Source: Rhodocyclus purpureus
GTDB taxonomy: Bacteria; Pseudomonadota; Gammaproteobacteria; Burkholderiales; Rhodocyclaceae
Length of the DNA: 64,000 nt
Assembly (NCBI RefSeq): GCF_016653115.1
Contig: NZ_NHRX01000016.1
Location: 29,715-93,714, forward strand
Reading direction: 5' to 3'
In this document: positions 51,388-61,224 of the stretch, in pieces
How the letters are laid out: each line of letters begins with the position of its first letter
How positions within the stretch are numbered: position 1 is the first letter of the stretch
Program-made: the position numbers and the translations under genes
Notes under the pieces: model-generated
What the model was told of the DNA's origin: nothing
The model's input: only the letters and a program-made list of their open reading frames with translations
Databases searched by the model: none

Positions 51388-51612
51388 ACGATCATGGCGA
51401 GTCGTGCCACCCCTGAGCATGAAACGCGGCCCTTCGCTTCAATGCCGTCATTGCGAGGCGCGTAGCGCCGTGGCAATCCAGTTCGTTCTTCTGTCTTTGG
51501 GCCCTTTCCGATGCGAGACTTACGTACTGGATCGCCACGCCCTGCGGGCTCGCGATGACGGGCTGCTGCTCAGGGCAGCGTCTTTGCCTCGTTCTTTCGC
51601 AGTTTCACGTTG
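51388..51612 (+). repeat. Complete single copy of the composite repeat element
   Basis: Reference copy with both ends. Left flank 51388-51436 (AACGATCATGGCGAGTCGTG, then CCCTGAGCATGAAACGC), hairpin core 51445-51562 (right-arm type first, then left-arm type, in the orientation opposite to 46156-46875), and right tail 51563-51612 (a small GCTGC/GCAGC stem, then TTTCGCAGTTTCACGTTG). The tail ends 27 bases before the rsgA start codon. The element fills the M48-rsgA gap almost completely. Confidence 0.8.
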
Positions 51613-51638
51613 ACGCCACCGGGGGAAACATCCTGAAC

Positions 51639-52502
51639 ATGCTTGACGCCGAAGTCATCGCCGCCCATGGGCGCCAGTACCGGGTGGCGCTCGCCGACGG
51701 AAGGACCCTGCTCGCCTTCCCGCGCGGCAAGAAGAGCGAGGTCGCCTGCGGTGATCGCGTCCAGCTCGCCCTGAGCGGCGACGGCCAGGCGGTGATCGAG
51801 TCGGTGGCGCCGCGCCATTCGCTGCTCTACCGCTCGAACGAGTTCCGCAAGAAGCTCGTCGCCGCCAACGTCACGCAGATCGTCTTCGTCGTCGCCGTCG
51901 AGCCGGGATTCTCCGACGAACTGCTGACGCGCTGCCTGATCGCCGCCGAAGATCAGGACCTGTCGGTGCTGATCGTGCTCAACAAGTGCGACCTCGCCGC
52001 GGGCGTACCGAATGCGCTGGCGGCGCTGGCCCCATTCGTGAAGCTCGGCTACCCCCTGCTGCAGCTCTCGGCGCGCGACCACGCCGAAGACCTGCGCCCC
52101 CACCTCGAAGGCCAGTTGAGCGTCCTCGTCGGCCAGTCGGGGATGGGCAAGTCGACCCTGATCAACGCGCTGGTTCCGGGCGCCGAGGCGGCAACGCGCG
52201 AGATCTCGACCGCGCTCGACTCGGGCAAGCACACGACGACGCACGCGACGCTCTACCGCTTCGACGCCGGATCGGCGCTGATCGACTCGCCGGGATTGCA
52301 GGAATTCGGCCTGCACCACCTCGACCTGACGACGATCGAGCACGCCTTCGTCGAATTCCGGCCGTTCATCGGCCAGTGCCGCTTCCGCAACTGCCGCCAC
52401 GAGAAGGAGCCCGACTGCGCGATCCGCGCCGCGGTCGCCGCCGGCGAGATCGACCCGCGCCGCTACGAAGTCTTCCGCACCCTGCGCGCGCAGGCCGGGT
52501 GA
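51639..52502 (+). CDS. rsgA: Small ribosomal subunit biogenesis GTPase RsgA
   Basis: Circularly permuted GTPase (287 residues) that checks late 30S maturation. N-terminal OB fold (about 1-65), then the G motifs in permuted order: NKCDL (G4), GQSGMGKSTLIN (G1), DSPGLQEFGL (G3). The C-terminal zinc-binding region has CRFRNCRHEKEPDC. ATG 51639 is the only reasonable start and lies just after the composite repeat, which may therefore supply its promoter or leader. Confidence 0.95.
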   Translation: MLDAEVIAAHGRQYRVALADGRTLLAFPRGKKSEVACGDRVQLALSGDGQAVIESVAPRHSLLYRSNEFRKKLVAANVTQIVFVVAVEPGFSDELLTRCLIAAEDQDLSVLIVLNKCDLAAGVPNALAALAPFVKLGYPLLQLSARDHAEDLRPHLEGQLSVLVGQSGMGKSTLINALVPGAEAATREISTALDSGKHTTTHATLYRFDAGSALIDSPGLQEFGLHHLDLTTIEHAFVEFRPFIGQCRFRNCRHEKEPDCAIRAAVAAGEIDPRRYEVFRTLRAQAG

Positions 52503-52662
52503 AGCGTCAGCCGGCGGATTGTCCACGCTGCAGTTTCACGTTATCGCGCTGCCGCACCGATGCTCGCGGCTGAGGTCGGCCGGCAGACCTCGACAGGCCG
52601 CTTGTCGGTCATCGCGCCTACGAGGCTACGAAGCTTCACAGCATGCCCTTTTCGCAGAGAAT

Positions 52663-52679
52663 GTAGTGCTGAACACTAC
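52663..52679. promoter_or_regulatory. Palindrome upstream of the antitoxin gene
   Basis: GTAGTG and CACTAC flank CTGAA, a perfect 17-base inverted repeat 13 bases before the antitoxin start codon. Phd/YefM antitoxins repress their own promoters through such palindromes, so this is a plausible autoregulatory operator. Confidence 0.55.
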
Positions 52680-52692
52680 TTTGGAGATCAAC

Positions 52693-52938
52693 ATGCAGAG
52701 TATTTCAGCCAGCGAGGCCAACCGTCACTTCTCGAACGTGCTTCGCAAAGTCGCATTGGGTGAAGTGGTAACGGTCCTGTCACGTGGAAAATCCGTGGCG
52801 ACGATCGCGCCGATTACCCGTACCGATGAAGGGCGCGAAGAGGCCAGGAGAGCGCTTGTTGCCCGGCTGCGCAAACAGCAACCATCGGGAGAGCGCAATT
52901 GGCAGAGGGGCGAAATCTACGGATGTGGGACGCGCTGA
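52693..52938 (+). CDS. Phd/YefM family antitoxin
   Basis: An 81-residue prevent-host-death antitoxin: N-terminal DNA-binding domain (ISASEANRHFSNVLRKVALG, then VTVLSRGKSVATIAPI), then a toxin-binding helix region (EEARRALVARLRKQ). The end (GEIYGCGTR) reads past the expected finish into sequence of the former toxin gene. No complete toxin follows; only the last part of a PIN-domain toxin remains. A palindrome lies just upstream. Confidence 0.85.
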   Translation: MQSISASEANRHFSNVLRKVALGEVVTVLSRGKSVATIAPITRTDEGREEARRALVARLRKQQPSGERNWQRGEIYGCGTR

Positions 52939-53087
52939 TACGCGCCGTCGCTGCCGAGAGTCACTGCCGAATCCTGCTGAGCGAGGACTTTCATCCCGGC
53001 TTTACCTGGCGAGGAATCACTGTCGTCAACCCGTTCGCGGCGGAGCAACCGGCGCTGCTCAAGCGCATCCTCGGCGAATGGCCTTAA
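52923..53087 (+). pseudogene. C-terminal remnant of a PIN-domain (VapC-like) toxin
   Basis: About 54 residues reading MWDALIRAVAAESHCRILL, then SEDFHPGFTWRGITVVNPF. This is the standard last third of PIN-domain toxins (SFWDALIV..., LLSEDL..G, IVNPF). The first two thirds, with the leading Asp of the DTN motif and the central acidic residue, are missing: the antitoxin gene runs straight into the remnant. An internal deletion fused the two ends and nuclease activity should be lost. Confidence 0.7.
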
Positions 53088-53147
53088 GCTGTCGGCTCAT
53101 CGCTTGAACGGATTACTTTGGGGAGCGTGGGTAAGTATCGGCTTGCT

Positions 53148-53580
53148 CTTGGCCAACGACCATGGCGAGTCGTGCCCCCCCTGAGCATGAAACGCAGCCA
53201 CTCGCTACCGTCATTGCGAGGCGCGTAGCGCCGTGGCAATCCAGTTCGTTCTTCCAGTTTCGCGGCCTCGCCAACTCCGGCGACCCTATGCGAGACCTAC
53301 GTACTGGATCGCCACGCCCTGCGGGCTCGCGATGACGGATTCGCTTCACTGCCGTCATTGCGAGGCGCGCAGCGCCGTGGCAATCCAGTTCGTTCTTCCA
53401 GTTTCGCGGCCTCGCCAACTCGGGCGACCCGATGCGAGACCTACGTACTGGATCGCCACGCCCGTCGGGCTCGCGATGACGGTTACGGTCTCAGCCCCTC
53501 TCCATGCAGTCCCGGCACTGCCGTCATTGCGAGGCGCGTAGCGCCGTGGCAATCCAGTTCGTTCTTCCGTCTTCTAGCCC
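53148..53580 (+). repeat. Dispersed hairpin repeat cluster after the antitoxin remnant
   Basis: Left flank at 53148-53195 (AACGACCATGGCGAGTCGTG, CCCTGAGCATGAAACGC), nearly identical to 51388-51436, then three right-arm-type sequences (near 53207, 53354, 53520) alternating with two left-arm types (near 53305, 53450). The spacing of the first two units is about 145 bases. The right tail with GTTTCACGTTA is missing. The 551 bases between the toxin remnant and the Crp/Fnr gene hold nothing else. Confidence 0.88.
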
Positions 53581-53638
53581 TTGCCGGCCATCCACGCGCG
53601 CCCACATACCCGACGAGTTGCGAGCACGGGCTTGCGCG

Positions 53639-54355
53639 CTAGAAATCGCAGCCGGCGGGGCAGACGTCGCGTGACAGGGCCTGCACGTCGGGAATGAAGT
53701 AGCCGCGTCCCTGGCGGACGATCAGGGACTTGTCCTCGAGCTCGCGGAACGCGCGCGAGAGATGTGAATCGCTGATTCCGAGCCGTGAAGCGAGCTTGTT
53801 GCGCGGGATCGGCAGGTGCAGGCTGTGCGTGCCGTCGTCGCCCTGCGGCAGCTTGTCGAAATGGCAGACGATGTAGCAGACGAGCCGGGCAGCGGCCTTC
53901 TTGGTGCAGAAGGTGAGCATGTCGCGGCTGGCGAAGTCGATGCGCTCGGCGACGAGCGACATCAGGCGGCGGGCGAAGGCGGGATAGTTCGCCATCCATT
54001 CGCTGACCACGTTCTCGGGCAACTGCAGCACGGCCGCCTGCGTCAGGCTGCGCGCCGAGTAGAGCAAGGCGCGCTCGCCGAAGAGAGTCTCCTCGCCCAG
54101 GGTCGCGCCGATGTTCACGAAGTCGAGGATCTTCTCGCGACCCACGCCATCGACGAAGAACAACTCGATCGTCCCGTGTGCGATGATCCACAGGCCCGGC
54201 TGCTGCGTGCCGGCCTCGACGAAGACAGTCTCCGGCGCCAGCCGCAGCTGGCTGCCGAGCTGTGCCGCCAACGCGGCGTCGACGACGCTGGCCGGGACGT
54301 CGCGCAGGAGAGGGGCTGATTTGATGAGAGCAATTTCGGTATCACTGAAGGGCAT
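53639..54355 (-). CDS. Crp/Fnr family transcriptional regulator
   Basis: A 238-residue regulator: cyclic-nucleotide-binding-like beta-barrel (about 15-130), dimer helix, and winged helix (about 160-225) with recognition helix ISDSHLSRAFREL, whose pattern is close to the FNR type (E..SR). The N-terminus lacks the FNR cysteine cluster, so it is not an O2-sensing FNR; it is more like Dnr/NnrR or related regulators. Two cysteines occur at the very C-terminus (VCPAGC). ATG 54355 was preferred over one six codons earlier because AAAAGGAG directly precedes it. Divergent from pntA. Signal and targets unknown. Confidence 0.82.
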   Translation of the reverse strand: MPFSDTEIALIKSAPLLRDVPASVVDAALAAQLGSQLRLAPETVFVEAGTQQPGLWIIAHGTIELFFVDGVGREKILDFVNIGATLGEETLFGERALLYSARSLTQAAVLQLPENVVSEWMANYPAFARRLMSLVAERIDFASRDMLTFCTKKAAARLVCYIVCHFDKLPQGDDGTHSLHLPIPRNKLASRLGISDSHLSRAFRELEDKSLIVRQGRGYFIPDVQALSRDVCPAGCDF

Positions 54356-54742
54356 GAGACTCCTTTTGGACATCGCCGTCGGTGCGCCCGCGAGCGCAAA
54401 TCTTCCGACTCCACATCTTTCAGGCTACTTCATTAGCGCCGTCACTGCAAAGACGATGCCATAGATGCACCAAAATAGGCACCGCAATGCACAAAAAAGT
54501 GACGAACCCCAAGTAAAATGCGCGGTGGTGTCACTCGACCACTTCCCGCCCGCGACCTTCGCCGTCGCGGACTGCACAGCCCGCAGACGCACGCGGCTGG
54601 AGAAGCGGTAAATCTGCTGTCGCCTCACCACAGCGCTGTCCGGTCCAGGGCAGGTGCAGGGGCTGCGCCCCTGATGCCTGCCGCACGGTAGCGCCGCCAA
54701 GGCGAGCGCGGCGACGATCAATTTTTTGCTGAAAGTTCTGCA
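54356..54742. other. 387-base region between the Crp/Fnr gene and pntA
   Basis: No supported gene. An open minus-strand frame spans most of it but is Cys/Arg-rich and lacks a ribosome site. The AT-richer part at 54440-54520 likely holds the promoters for the divergent genes; I cannot assign boxes with confidence. Confidence 0.4.
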
Positions 54743-56338
54743 ATGTCACTAACCATCGGCATCCCGAAGGAAACCTACGCAGGCGAAAAGCGCGTTGCCA
54801 CCGTCCCCGACGTCGTCGAGAAACTGATCAAGCTCGGTTTCTCGGTGGTCGTCGAGAGCGGCGCTGGCGCGGCGGCCAATTTCTCCGATCTCAGCTACCA
54901 GAGCGCAGGTGCGACCATCGTTCCGTCCGCCGCCGAACTCTGGGGCGGCGCCGACATCTTCTTCAAGGTGCGCGCGCCGAACCTCGACGAAGTGGCCCTC
55001 CTGAAGGAAGGCAGCACGCTGGTGAGCTTCATCTGGCCCGCCCAGAATCCGGAGTTGATGCAGGCACTGGCAGCGAAAAAGGTCACGGTACTGGCGATGG
55101 ACAGCGTGCCGCGCATGTCGCGCGCGCAGAAGATGGACGCGCTCTCGTCGATGGCCAACATCGCCGGCTACCGCGCGGTGGTCGAAGCCGCGCAGCACTT
55201 CGGGCGCTTCTTCACCGGCCAGATCACCGCCGCCGGCAAGGTGCCGCCGGCCAAGGTCTTCGTCATCGGCGCCGGCGTCGCCGGCCTGGCTGCGCTCGGC
55301 GCTGCGGTCGGTCTCGGCGCCATCGTGCGTGCCAACGACACGCGTCCCGAAGTAGCCGATCAGGTCAAGTCGATGGGCGCCGAGTTCGTCCCGGTCGATT
55401 ACGTCGAGGAAGGCTCTGGCGTCGGCGGCTACGCCAAGGTGATGTCCGAAGGCTTCCAGAAGGCGCAGCTGGCGACCTTCGCCAAGCAGGCCAAGGAAGT
55501 CGACATCATCATCACCACCGCGCTGATCCCGGGCCGTCCGGCACCGAAGCTGATCACCGCCGAGATGGTGCAGAGCATGGCGCCCGGCTCGGTCATCGTC
55601 GACCTCGCCGCCGAACAGGGCGGCAACTGTGAACTCACGGTCCCCGGCGAAGTGGTCGTCCGCCATGGCGTCACCATCATCGGCTACACCGACCTGCCGA
55701 GCCGCCTATCGAAGCAGGCGTCGACGCTGTACGCGACCAACCTCCTGCGCCTGACCGAGGAACTGTGCAAGACCAAGGACGGCGTGCTCAACGTCAACAT
55801 GGACGACGAGGTCATCCGCGGCGCCACCGTGATCAAGGAAGGCAACATCACCTGGCCGCCACCGCCGCCGAAGCTCTCGGCAGCGCCGGCGCAGGCCAAG
55901 CCCGCCGCCGCCGCGCCCGCACCGGCGAAGAAGTCGGGTGGGCATGGTGCGGCCTCCGAGCCGATGTCCGGCACCTCGCTGGCGCTCGTGTTCGGGGTCG
56001 GCGCCCTGCTCTTCTGGCTGATCGGTGCCTACGCGCCGGCGGCCTTCCTCGGCCACTTCACCGTCTTCGTGCTCGCCTGCTTCGTCGGCTACATGGTCGT
56101 CTGGAACGTGACGCCCGCGCTGCATACGCCGCTGATGAGCGTCACCAACGCCATTTCGAGCATCATCGCCATCGGTGCGCTGGTCCAGATCGCGCCGCCG
56201 CTCGCCGAACTCGGCGCCACGCAGCGTCCCGATGACTGGATCCGCTGGCTCGCGGTCGCCGGCATCGTCCTCACCGCGATCAACATGTTCGGCGGTTTCG
56301 CCGTCACCCGCCGCATGCTGGCAATGTTCCGGAAGTAA
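54743..56338 (+). CDS. pntA: NAD(P) transhydrogenase subunit alpha (fused)
   Basis: Proton-translocating transhydrogenase alpha subunit of 531 residues. Domain I (about 1-375), related to alanine dehydrogenase, binds NAD(H): [28 protein letters not shown] and [10 protein letters not shown]. An Ala/Pro/Lys-rich linker (about 385-405) joins it to the alpha part of membrane domain II with several helices ([18 protein letters not shown]). This is the E. coli-like fused form, not the split PntAA/PntAB of some alphaproteobacteria. The ribosome site is weak. pntB starts 5 bases after the stop. Confidence 0.95.
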   Translation: MSLTIGIPKETYAGEKRVATVPDVVEKLIKLGFSVVVESGAGAAANFSDLSYQSAGATIVPSAAELWGGADIFFKVRAPNLDEVALLKEGSTLVSFIWPAQNPELMQALAAKKVTVLAMDSVPRMSRAQKMDALSSMANIAGYRAVVEAAQHFGRFFTGQITAAGKVPPAKVFVIGAGVAGLAALGAAVGLGAIVRANDTRPEVADQVKSMGAEFVPVDYVEEGSGVGGYAKVMSEGFQKAQLATFAKQAKEVDIIITTALIPGRPAPKLITAEMVQSMAPGSVIVDLAAEQGGNCELTVPGEVVVRHGVTIIGYTDLPSRLSKQASTLYATNLLRLTEELCKTKDGVLNVNMDDEVIRGATVIKEGNITWPPPPPKLSAAPAQAKPAAAAPAPAKKSGGHGAASEPMSGTSLALVFGVGALLFWLIGAYAPAAFLGHFTVFVLACFVGYMVVWNVTPALHTPLMSVTNAISSIIAIGALVQIAPPLAELGATQRPDDWIRWLAVAGIVLTAINMFGGFAVTRRMLAMFRK

Positions 56339-56343
56339 CCACC

Positions 56344-57753
56344 ATGTCAGAAAGCCTCGCAACGATCGCCTACGTCGGCGCCACCATCCTCTTCATCCTC
56401 AGTTTGGGCGGCCTCTCCAACCCTGAAACATCGCGCCGCGGCAACCTCTACGGCATGGTCGGCATGACCATCGCCGTGCTGGCAACGGTGTTCGGTCCGC
56501 GCGTGACCATGGCCGGGATCCCCTGGATCATCGGCGCCATGGTCGTCGGCGGCGCCATCGGCGTCTTCGCCGCGCGCACCGTCAAGATGACGCAGATGCC
56601 CGAACTGGTCGCGCTGATGCACAGCCTGGTCGGTCTGGCCGCCTGTCTGGTCGGCTTCGCCAGCTACATCGACACCTCGATCGTGTTCAGCGGCGCCGAG
56701 AAGGCGATCCACGAAGTCGAGATCTACGTCGGCATCCTGATCGGCGCAGTCACCTTCTCGGGTTCGCTGATCGCCTTCGGCAAGCTGTCCGGACGCATCG
56801 GCGGCAAGCCCCTGCTGCTGCCGGCACGGCACTGGCTGAACCTCGCCGCACTGGTCGTCGTCATCGCCTTCGGCTGGCAGTTCCTGCAGGCCGAGACGAT
56901 GCAGGCAGGCCTGCTGCCCCTGTTCGTGATGACGGCCATCGCGCTGCTCTTCGGCATCCACATGGTGATGGCCATCGGCGGTGCCGACATGCCCGTGGTG
57001 GTGTCGATGCTCAACAGCTACTCGGGCTGGGCAGCGGCGGCGACCGGTTTCATGCTCTCCAACGACCTCCTGATCGTCACCGGTGCGCTGGTCGGCTCGA
57101 GCGGCGCGATCCTCTCCTACATCATGTGCCGCGCGATGAACCGCAACTTCATCAGCGTCATCGCCGGCGGCTTCGGCAGCGGCGGCGGTACGCCGGCGAA
57201 GAAGGCCGAAGGCGAACCGGCCGGCGAGGTGGTCCCGGTCAGCGCCGCGGAAACCGCCGAACTGCTGAAAGATGCCAAGAGCGTCGTCATCGTCCCCGGC
57301 TACGGCATGGCGGTGGCGCAGGCGCAGCACACGGTGTTCGAGATCACCAAGACCCTGCGCGAGCGTGGCGTCAATGTGCGCTTCGGCATCCACCCGGTCG
57401 CCGGGCGCATGCCGGGGCACATGAACGTGCTGCTCGCCGAAGCCAAGGTGCCCTACGACATCGTGATGGAAATGGACGAGATCAACGACGACTTCCCGGA
57501 CACCGACGTCACCATGGTCATCGGCGCCAACGACATCGTCAATCCGTCGGCCGCCGAGGACCCGACCTCGCCGATCGCCGGCATGCCGGTGCTCGAGGTG
57601 TGGAAGGCGAAGACCTCGATCGTGATGAAGCGCTCGATGGCCTCCGGCTACGCCGGCGTCGACAACCCGCTCTTCTACAAGGAAAACAACCGCATGCTCT
57701 TCGGCGACGCGAAGAAGATGCTCGACGAGGTGCTCACGGCCCTCAAGGCCTGA
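56344..57753 (+). CDS. pntB: NAD(P) transhydrogenase subunit beta
   Basis: Beta subunit (469 residues) with the rest of membrane domain II (about 1-260, nine or so helices) and the NADP(H)-binding domain III (about 285-469): [46 protein letters not shown]. With PntA it uses the proton gradient to make NADPH from NADH. A strong terminator hairpin follows at 57811. Confidence 0.96.
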   Translation: MSESLATIAYVGATILFILSLGGLSNPETSRRGNLYGMVGMTIAVLATVFGPRVTMAGIPWIIGAMVVGGAIGVFAARTVKMTQMPELVALMHSLVGLAACLVGFASYIDTSIVFSGAEKAIHEVEIYVGILIGAVTFSGSLIAFGKLSGRIGGKPLLLPARHWLNLAALVVVIAFGWQFLQAETMQAGLLPLFVMTAIALLFGIHMVMAIGGADMPVVVSMLNSYSGWAAAATGFMLSNDLLIVTGALVGSSGAILSYIMCRAMNRNFISVIAGGFGSGGGTPAKKAEGEPAGEVVPVSAAETAELLKDAKSVVIVPGYGMAVAQAQHTVFEITKTLRERGVNVRFGIHPVAGRMPGHMNVLLAEAKVPYDIVMEMDEINDDFPDTDVTMVIGANDIVNPSAAEDPTSPIAGMPVLEVWKAKTSIVMKRSMASGYAGVDNPLFYKENNRMLFGDAKKMLDEVLTALKA

Positions 57754-57810
57754 GCGTCGGACGCCGCGGGGAGCAGCCGCTCCCCGCAGCCTGCCTTCGC
57801 CGACAGGCAC

Positions 57811-57850
57811 GAGGCCGGTTCCGCAACACGCGGAACCGGCCTCGTTTCAT
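57811..57850 (+). terminator. Terminator after pntB
   Basis: A perfect 14-base stem (GAGGCCGGTTCCGC with GCGGAACCGGCCTC, loop AACAC) followed by GTTTCATT. An intrinsic terminator for pntAB, 58 bases beyond the stop; a weaker GC stem (GCGGGGAGC) lies closer to the gene. Confidence 0.75.
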
Positions 57851-57875
57851 TCGGGCAGCCGGACCGGAAAGAGAA

Positions 57876-57908
57876 GAGGCCGGATCCGTCGATGACGGAT
57901 CCGGCCTC
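57876..57908 (-). terminator. Terminator after the thiolase gene, possibly bidirectional
   Basis: A perfect 15-base stem (GAGGCCGGATCCGTC with GACGGATCCGGCCTC, 3-base loop). On the minus strand it is followed by TTCTCTTT, ending the thiolase transcript 36 bases past its stop; on the plus strand by CTTTC. Confidence 0.7.
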
Positions 57909-57943
57909 CTTTCAGGCAGGCGGCGCAAAGCCGCCGGGCGCGA

Positions 57944-59122
<1,179 letters not shown>

Positions 59123-59235
59123 CTACTACTCCTTCGTGGTTAAAATCAACCGGCGACGAGGCCGGCAAGCTTCGACAACAGCAGGGTCAGGGCACGCCAT
59201 GGACATGCGCACCGCGTGAATGAGGAAACGCGACA

Positions 59236-59868
59236 TCATACCGTGGCGAGCCTTGCCGCGAGAATGCGCAGCATGGCGGCGGTCGCCCCCCAGATGAAGT
59301 AGTCGCCCCAGGGAACCGCGTAGTAGTGCCCGGAACGACCTTGCAGGGTGTAGGGATGGCGCTGGTAGTTGCGCGGATCGAGCACGAAGCTCAGGGGCAC
59401 CTCGAAGATCTCGGCGACCTCGAAGGCGTCGGGCGCCAGCGCAAAGGGCGGCGTCAGCGTCGCCACCACCGGCGTCACGCGGAAACCGGTGATGGTGTGG
59501 TAGTCGGGAAGGAAGCCGAGCACCTCGACGTGTACGGGGTCGAGGCCGATCTCCTCGGTCGCCTCGCGCAGCGCGGTATGCGTGGGGCTCGGGTCGCCGG
59601 CATCGACGCGGCCGCCGGGAAAGCTGATCTGCCCCGGATGGTCGCGCAGGTGCTCGCTGCGCCGGGTCAATAACAGGGTCGGCGCCGACTCGCGCAGGAC
59701 GATCGGCACCAGCACCGACGCCGGCGTCGCCGCTTCGGCAGCGAGATCGTGCGCGCCGTCGTCGCCGTGCCGCTGCTGCCCGCCGTCGCGCCTGTCGCCG
59801 TCAACCTCGTGCTGCAGCACCGCAAGGAGGCGCTGGCGGAAGGCAACGGGGTCGAAGATCGACGACAT
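59236..59868 (-). CDS. Nudix hydrolase, probable CoA pyrophosphatase
   Basis: A 210-residue Nudix enzyme. The NuCoA signature LLTRRSEHLRDHPGQISFPG precedes the Nudix box (GGRVDAGD... ALREATEEIGL), which together mark coenzyme A diphosphatases (NudL type, splitting CoA to phosphopantetheine and ADP). The first Nudix box acidic position is Asp where Glu is usual. An N-terminal Asp/Arg/Gln-rich stretch (about 22-45) is low complexity and not part of the domain. Confidence 0.85.
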   Translation of the reverse strand: MSSIFDPVAFRQRLLAVLQHEVDGDRRDGGQQRHGDDGAHDLAAEAATPASVLVPIVLRESAPTLLLTRRSEHLRDHPGQISFPGGRVDAGDPSPTHTALREATEEIGLDPVHVEVLGFLPDYHTITGFRVTPVVATLTPPFALAPDAFEVAEIFEVPLSFVLDPRNYQRHPYTLQGRSGHYYAVPWGDYFIWGATAAMLRILAARLATV

Positions 59869-59878
59869 CGGCAGTGGC

Positions 59879-60145
59879 TCAGGCCGGCTCGCCCAGGTCC
59901 TCGCCGGGGGCGATCTCGGCCTGCGCCGCCGCCAGTGCGTCCTGCAGGGTCTCCTCGGGCAAGGCGTTGATGATCGTCGACGCCAGATCGGCAGCGGCGA
60001 CCGCGTCCGGTGGCAGCTGCTTGCTGTCGAGTCCGGCGATCAGCGCCGCCGCCGCACCGACGACCTGCAGCAGGCTCTCGCGCTCCCCCATCAGGATTTC
60101 AAGTTCGCGGCGCAACATGGCGATTTCCTGGTCGCGATGGGGCAT
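59879..60145 (-). CDS. Small acidic protein of unknown function
   Basis: An 88-residue protein with a likely coiled-coil N-terminus (DQEIAMLRRELEILMGERES) and an Ala-rich, acidic C-terminal half. No signal peptide. It ends 10 bases before the Nudix gene on the same strand, so probably cotranscribed. ATG 60145 is preceded by a plausible GGAG. I do not recognise the family. Confidence 0.55.
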   Translation of the reverse strand: MPHRDQEIAMLRRELEILMGERESLLQVVGAAAALIAGLDSKQLPPDAVAAADLASTIINALPEETLQDALAAAQAEIAPGEDLGEPA

Positions 60146-60200
60146 GGAGTTCTCCGGGAGTTAGGCGTGGACGTCGGTGCTAAGCGTTGTTGGACCTGTT

Positions 60201-60695
60201 TCAGTCGCGGAAGTTGCCGGAGCGGATCGGAAAATCGGTGATCGTCTTGTTCACCAGCGCGATGCACGCCTGCAGCTCGTCGCGCTTGGCGCCGGTCACG
60301 CGCACTTCATCGCCCTGGATCGACGCCTGCACCTTGAGCTTCGCATCCTTGCACAGCTTGACGATCTTCTTCGCCAGCTCGCTGTCGATGCCGCTCTTGA
60401 TCTTCAACTCCTGCTTGACCTTGTTGCCCGAGATCTTCTGCACCGGCTGGTGGTCGAGGCGCTTGACGCTGTCCTTTTCCTTCTTTTCCATCGCCGGGAA
60501 GAGCAGGTCCTTGATCTGGTCGAGCTGGAAGTCGGAGTCGCCGTAGAGCATGATCGACTTGTCCTTCTCGTTCAGTTCGACCTTGGCGCTGGTTCCCTTG
60601 AAGTCGTAGCGATTGACGATGGCGCGGCCGGCAACGTCGATCGCGTTCTTCAACGCGACCATGTCGGCTTCGGAGGTGAAATCGAAGGATGGCAT
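60201..60695 (-). CDS. yajQ: YajQ family nucleotide/c-di-GMP-binding protein
   Basis: A 164-residue UPF0234 protein with the family N-terminus MPSFDFTSEAD, NRYDFKGT, and C-terminal QGDEVRVTGAKRDELQ. Members bind nucleotides; in Xanthomonas a homologue binds cyclic di-GMP and acts with a transcription factor. Two ferredoxin-like folds are expected (1-90, 91-164). ATG 60695 with GGAGGAGAG upstream is firm. ppnP lies 20 bases upstream on the same strand. Confidence 0.93.
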   Translation of the reverse strand: MPSFDFTSEADMVALKNAIDVAGRAIVNRYDFKGTSAKVELNEKDKSIMLYGDSDFQLDQIKDLLFPAMEKKEKDSVKRLDHQPVQKISGNKVKQELKIKSGIDSELAKKIVKLCKDAKLKVQASIQGDEVRVTGAKRDELQACIALVNKTITDFPIRSGNFRD

Positions 60696-60715
60696 GAACT
60701 CTCCTCCGCGGCCGC

Positions 60716-61030
60716 TCAGCCGAAGTGGCAGACGTAGTGGTAGGGCTCGTCGCAGGCGATCTCGAACGACGAGTTGGCGGGAATCGAGAAGGACTCGCCG
60801 ACGCCATAGGTCTTCCACTCGCTCTCGCCCTTGATGCGCGCGCGGCACGAACCGCCGACGCATTCCATGACTTCCGGCACACCGGTATTGAAGATCAGCG
60901 ACGAGGGCAGGATGACGCCGACGGTCTTGCGCGTGCCGTCGGCGAAGATGACGGAGGTGCTGACGCACTTGCCGTCGAAGAAGACGTTGCTTTTCTTGAC
61001 GACGCTGACGTTATCGAATTGGCTGCTCAT
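60716..61030 (-). CDS. ppnP: Pyrimidine/purine nucleoside phosphorylase PpnP
   Basis: A 104-residue cupin-fold enzyme (DUF1255/PpnP) that phosphorolyses several nucleosides to base and ribose 1-phosphate. Family pattern: NVFFDGKCVSTSVIFADGTR, KTVGVILP, the FNTGVPEVMECVGG core and FSIPANSSFEI, ending YHYVCHFG. Length is standard. Probably in one transcript with yajQ. Confidence 0.9.
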   Translation of the reverse strand: MSSQFDNVSVVKKSNVFFDGKCVSTSVIFADGTRKTVGVILPSSLIFNTGVPEVMECVGGSCRARIKGESEWKTYGVGESFSIPANSSFEIACDEPYHYVCHFG

Positions 61031-61166
61031 GAAAAAAATCCCATCAAAAACCGACGGCAGTGCCGCCGGGCAAAGGTGCGAAGCGCGCCGTCAGGTTGAC
61101 GCGCGCAGCGTGTGTTGGTCCTCCGGATTTTCCCACGTTTCCGCAGCAGCGGGAAAGACCAATCAC

Positions 61167-61206
61167 GGGGACGCCATACACAATTACGGGACTAATTAAC
61201 GTCCTC
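61167..61206. repeat. REP-like GGGGACG hairpin
   Basis: GGGGACG (61167-61173) and CGTCCTC (61200-61206) with inner AATTA/TAATT complementarity form a 40-base hairpin in the gap between ppnP and the DUF2721 gene. Similar GGGGACG/CGTCCCC pairs lie upstream of aroG (35640-35682). Confidence 0.5.
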
Positions 61207-61224
61207 GTAATCAGCATACCCACA

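Noticed and set aside
53148-53580. Insertion sequence remnant
   Set aside because: No transposase coding sequence or frame remnant in any of the repeat clusters; only hairpin arms and flanks are present.
54425-54721. A minus-strand frame of 98 codons between the Crp/Fnr gene and pntA
   Set aside because: A short hydrophobic stretch near its end looks protein-like, but the rest is Cys/Arg-rich, no ribosome site is present and the frame overlaps the likely promoter region.
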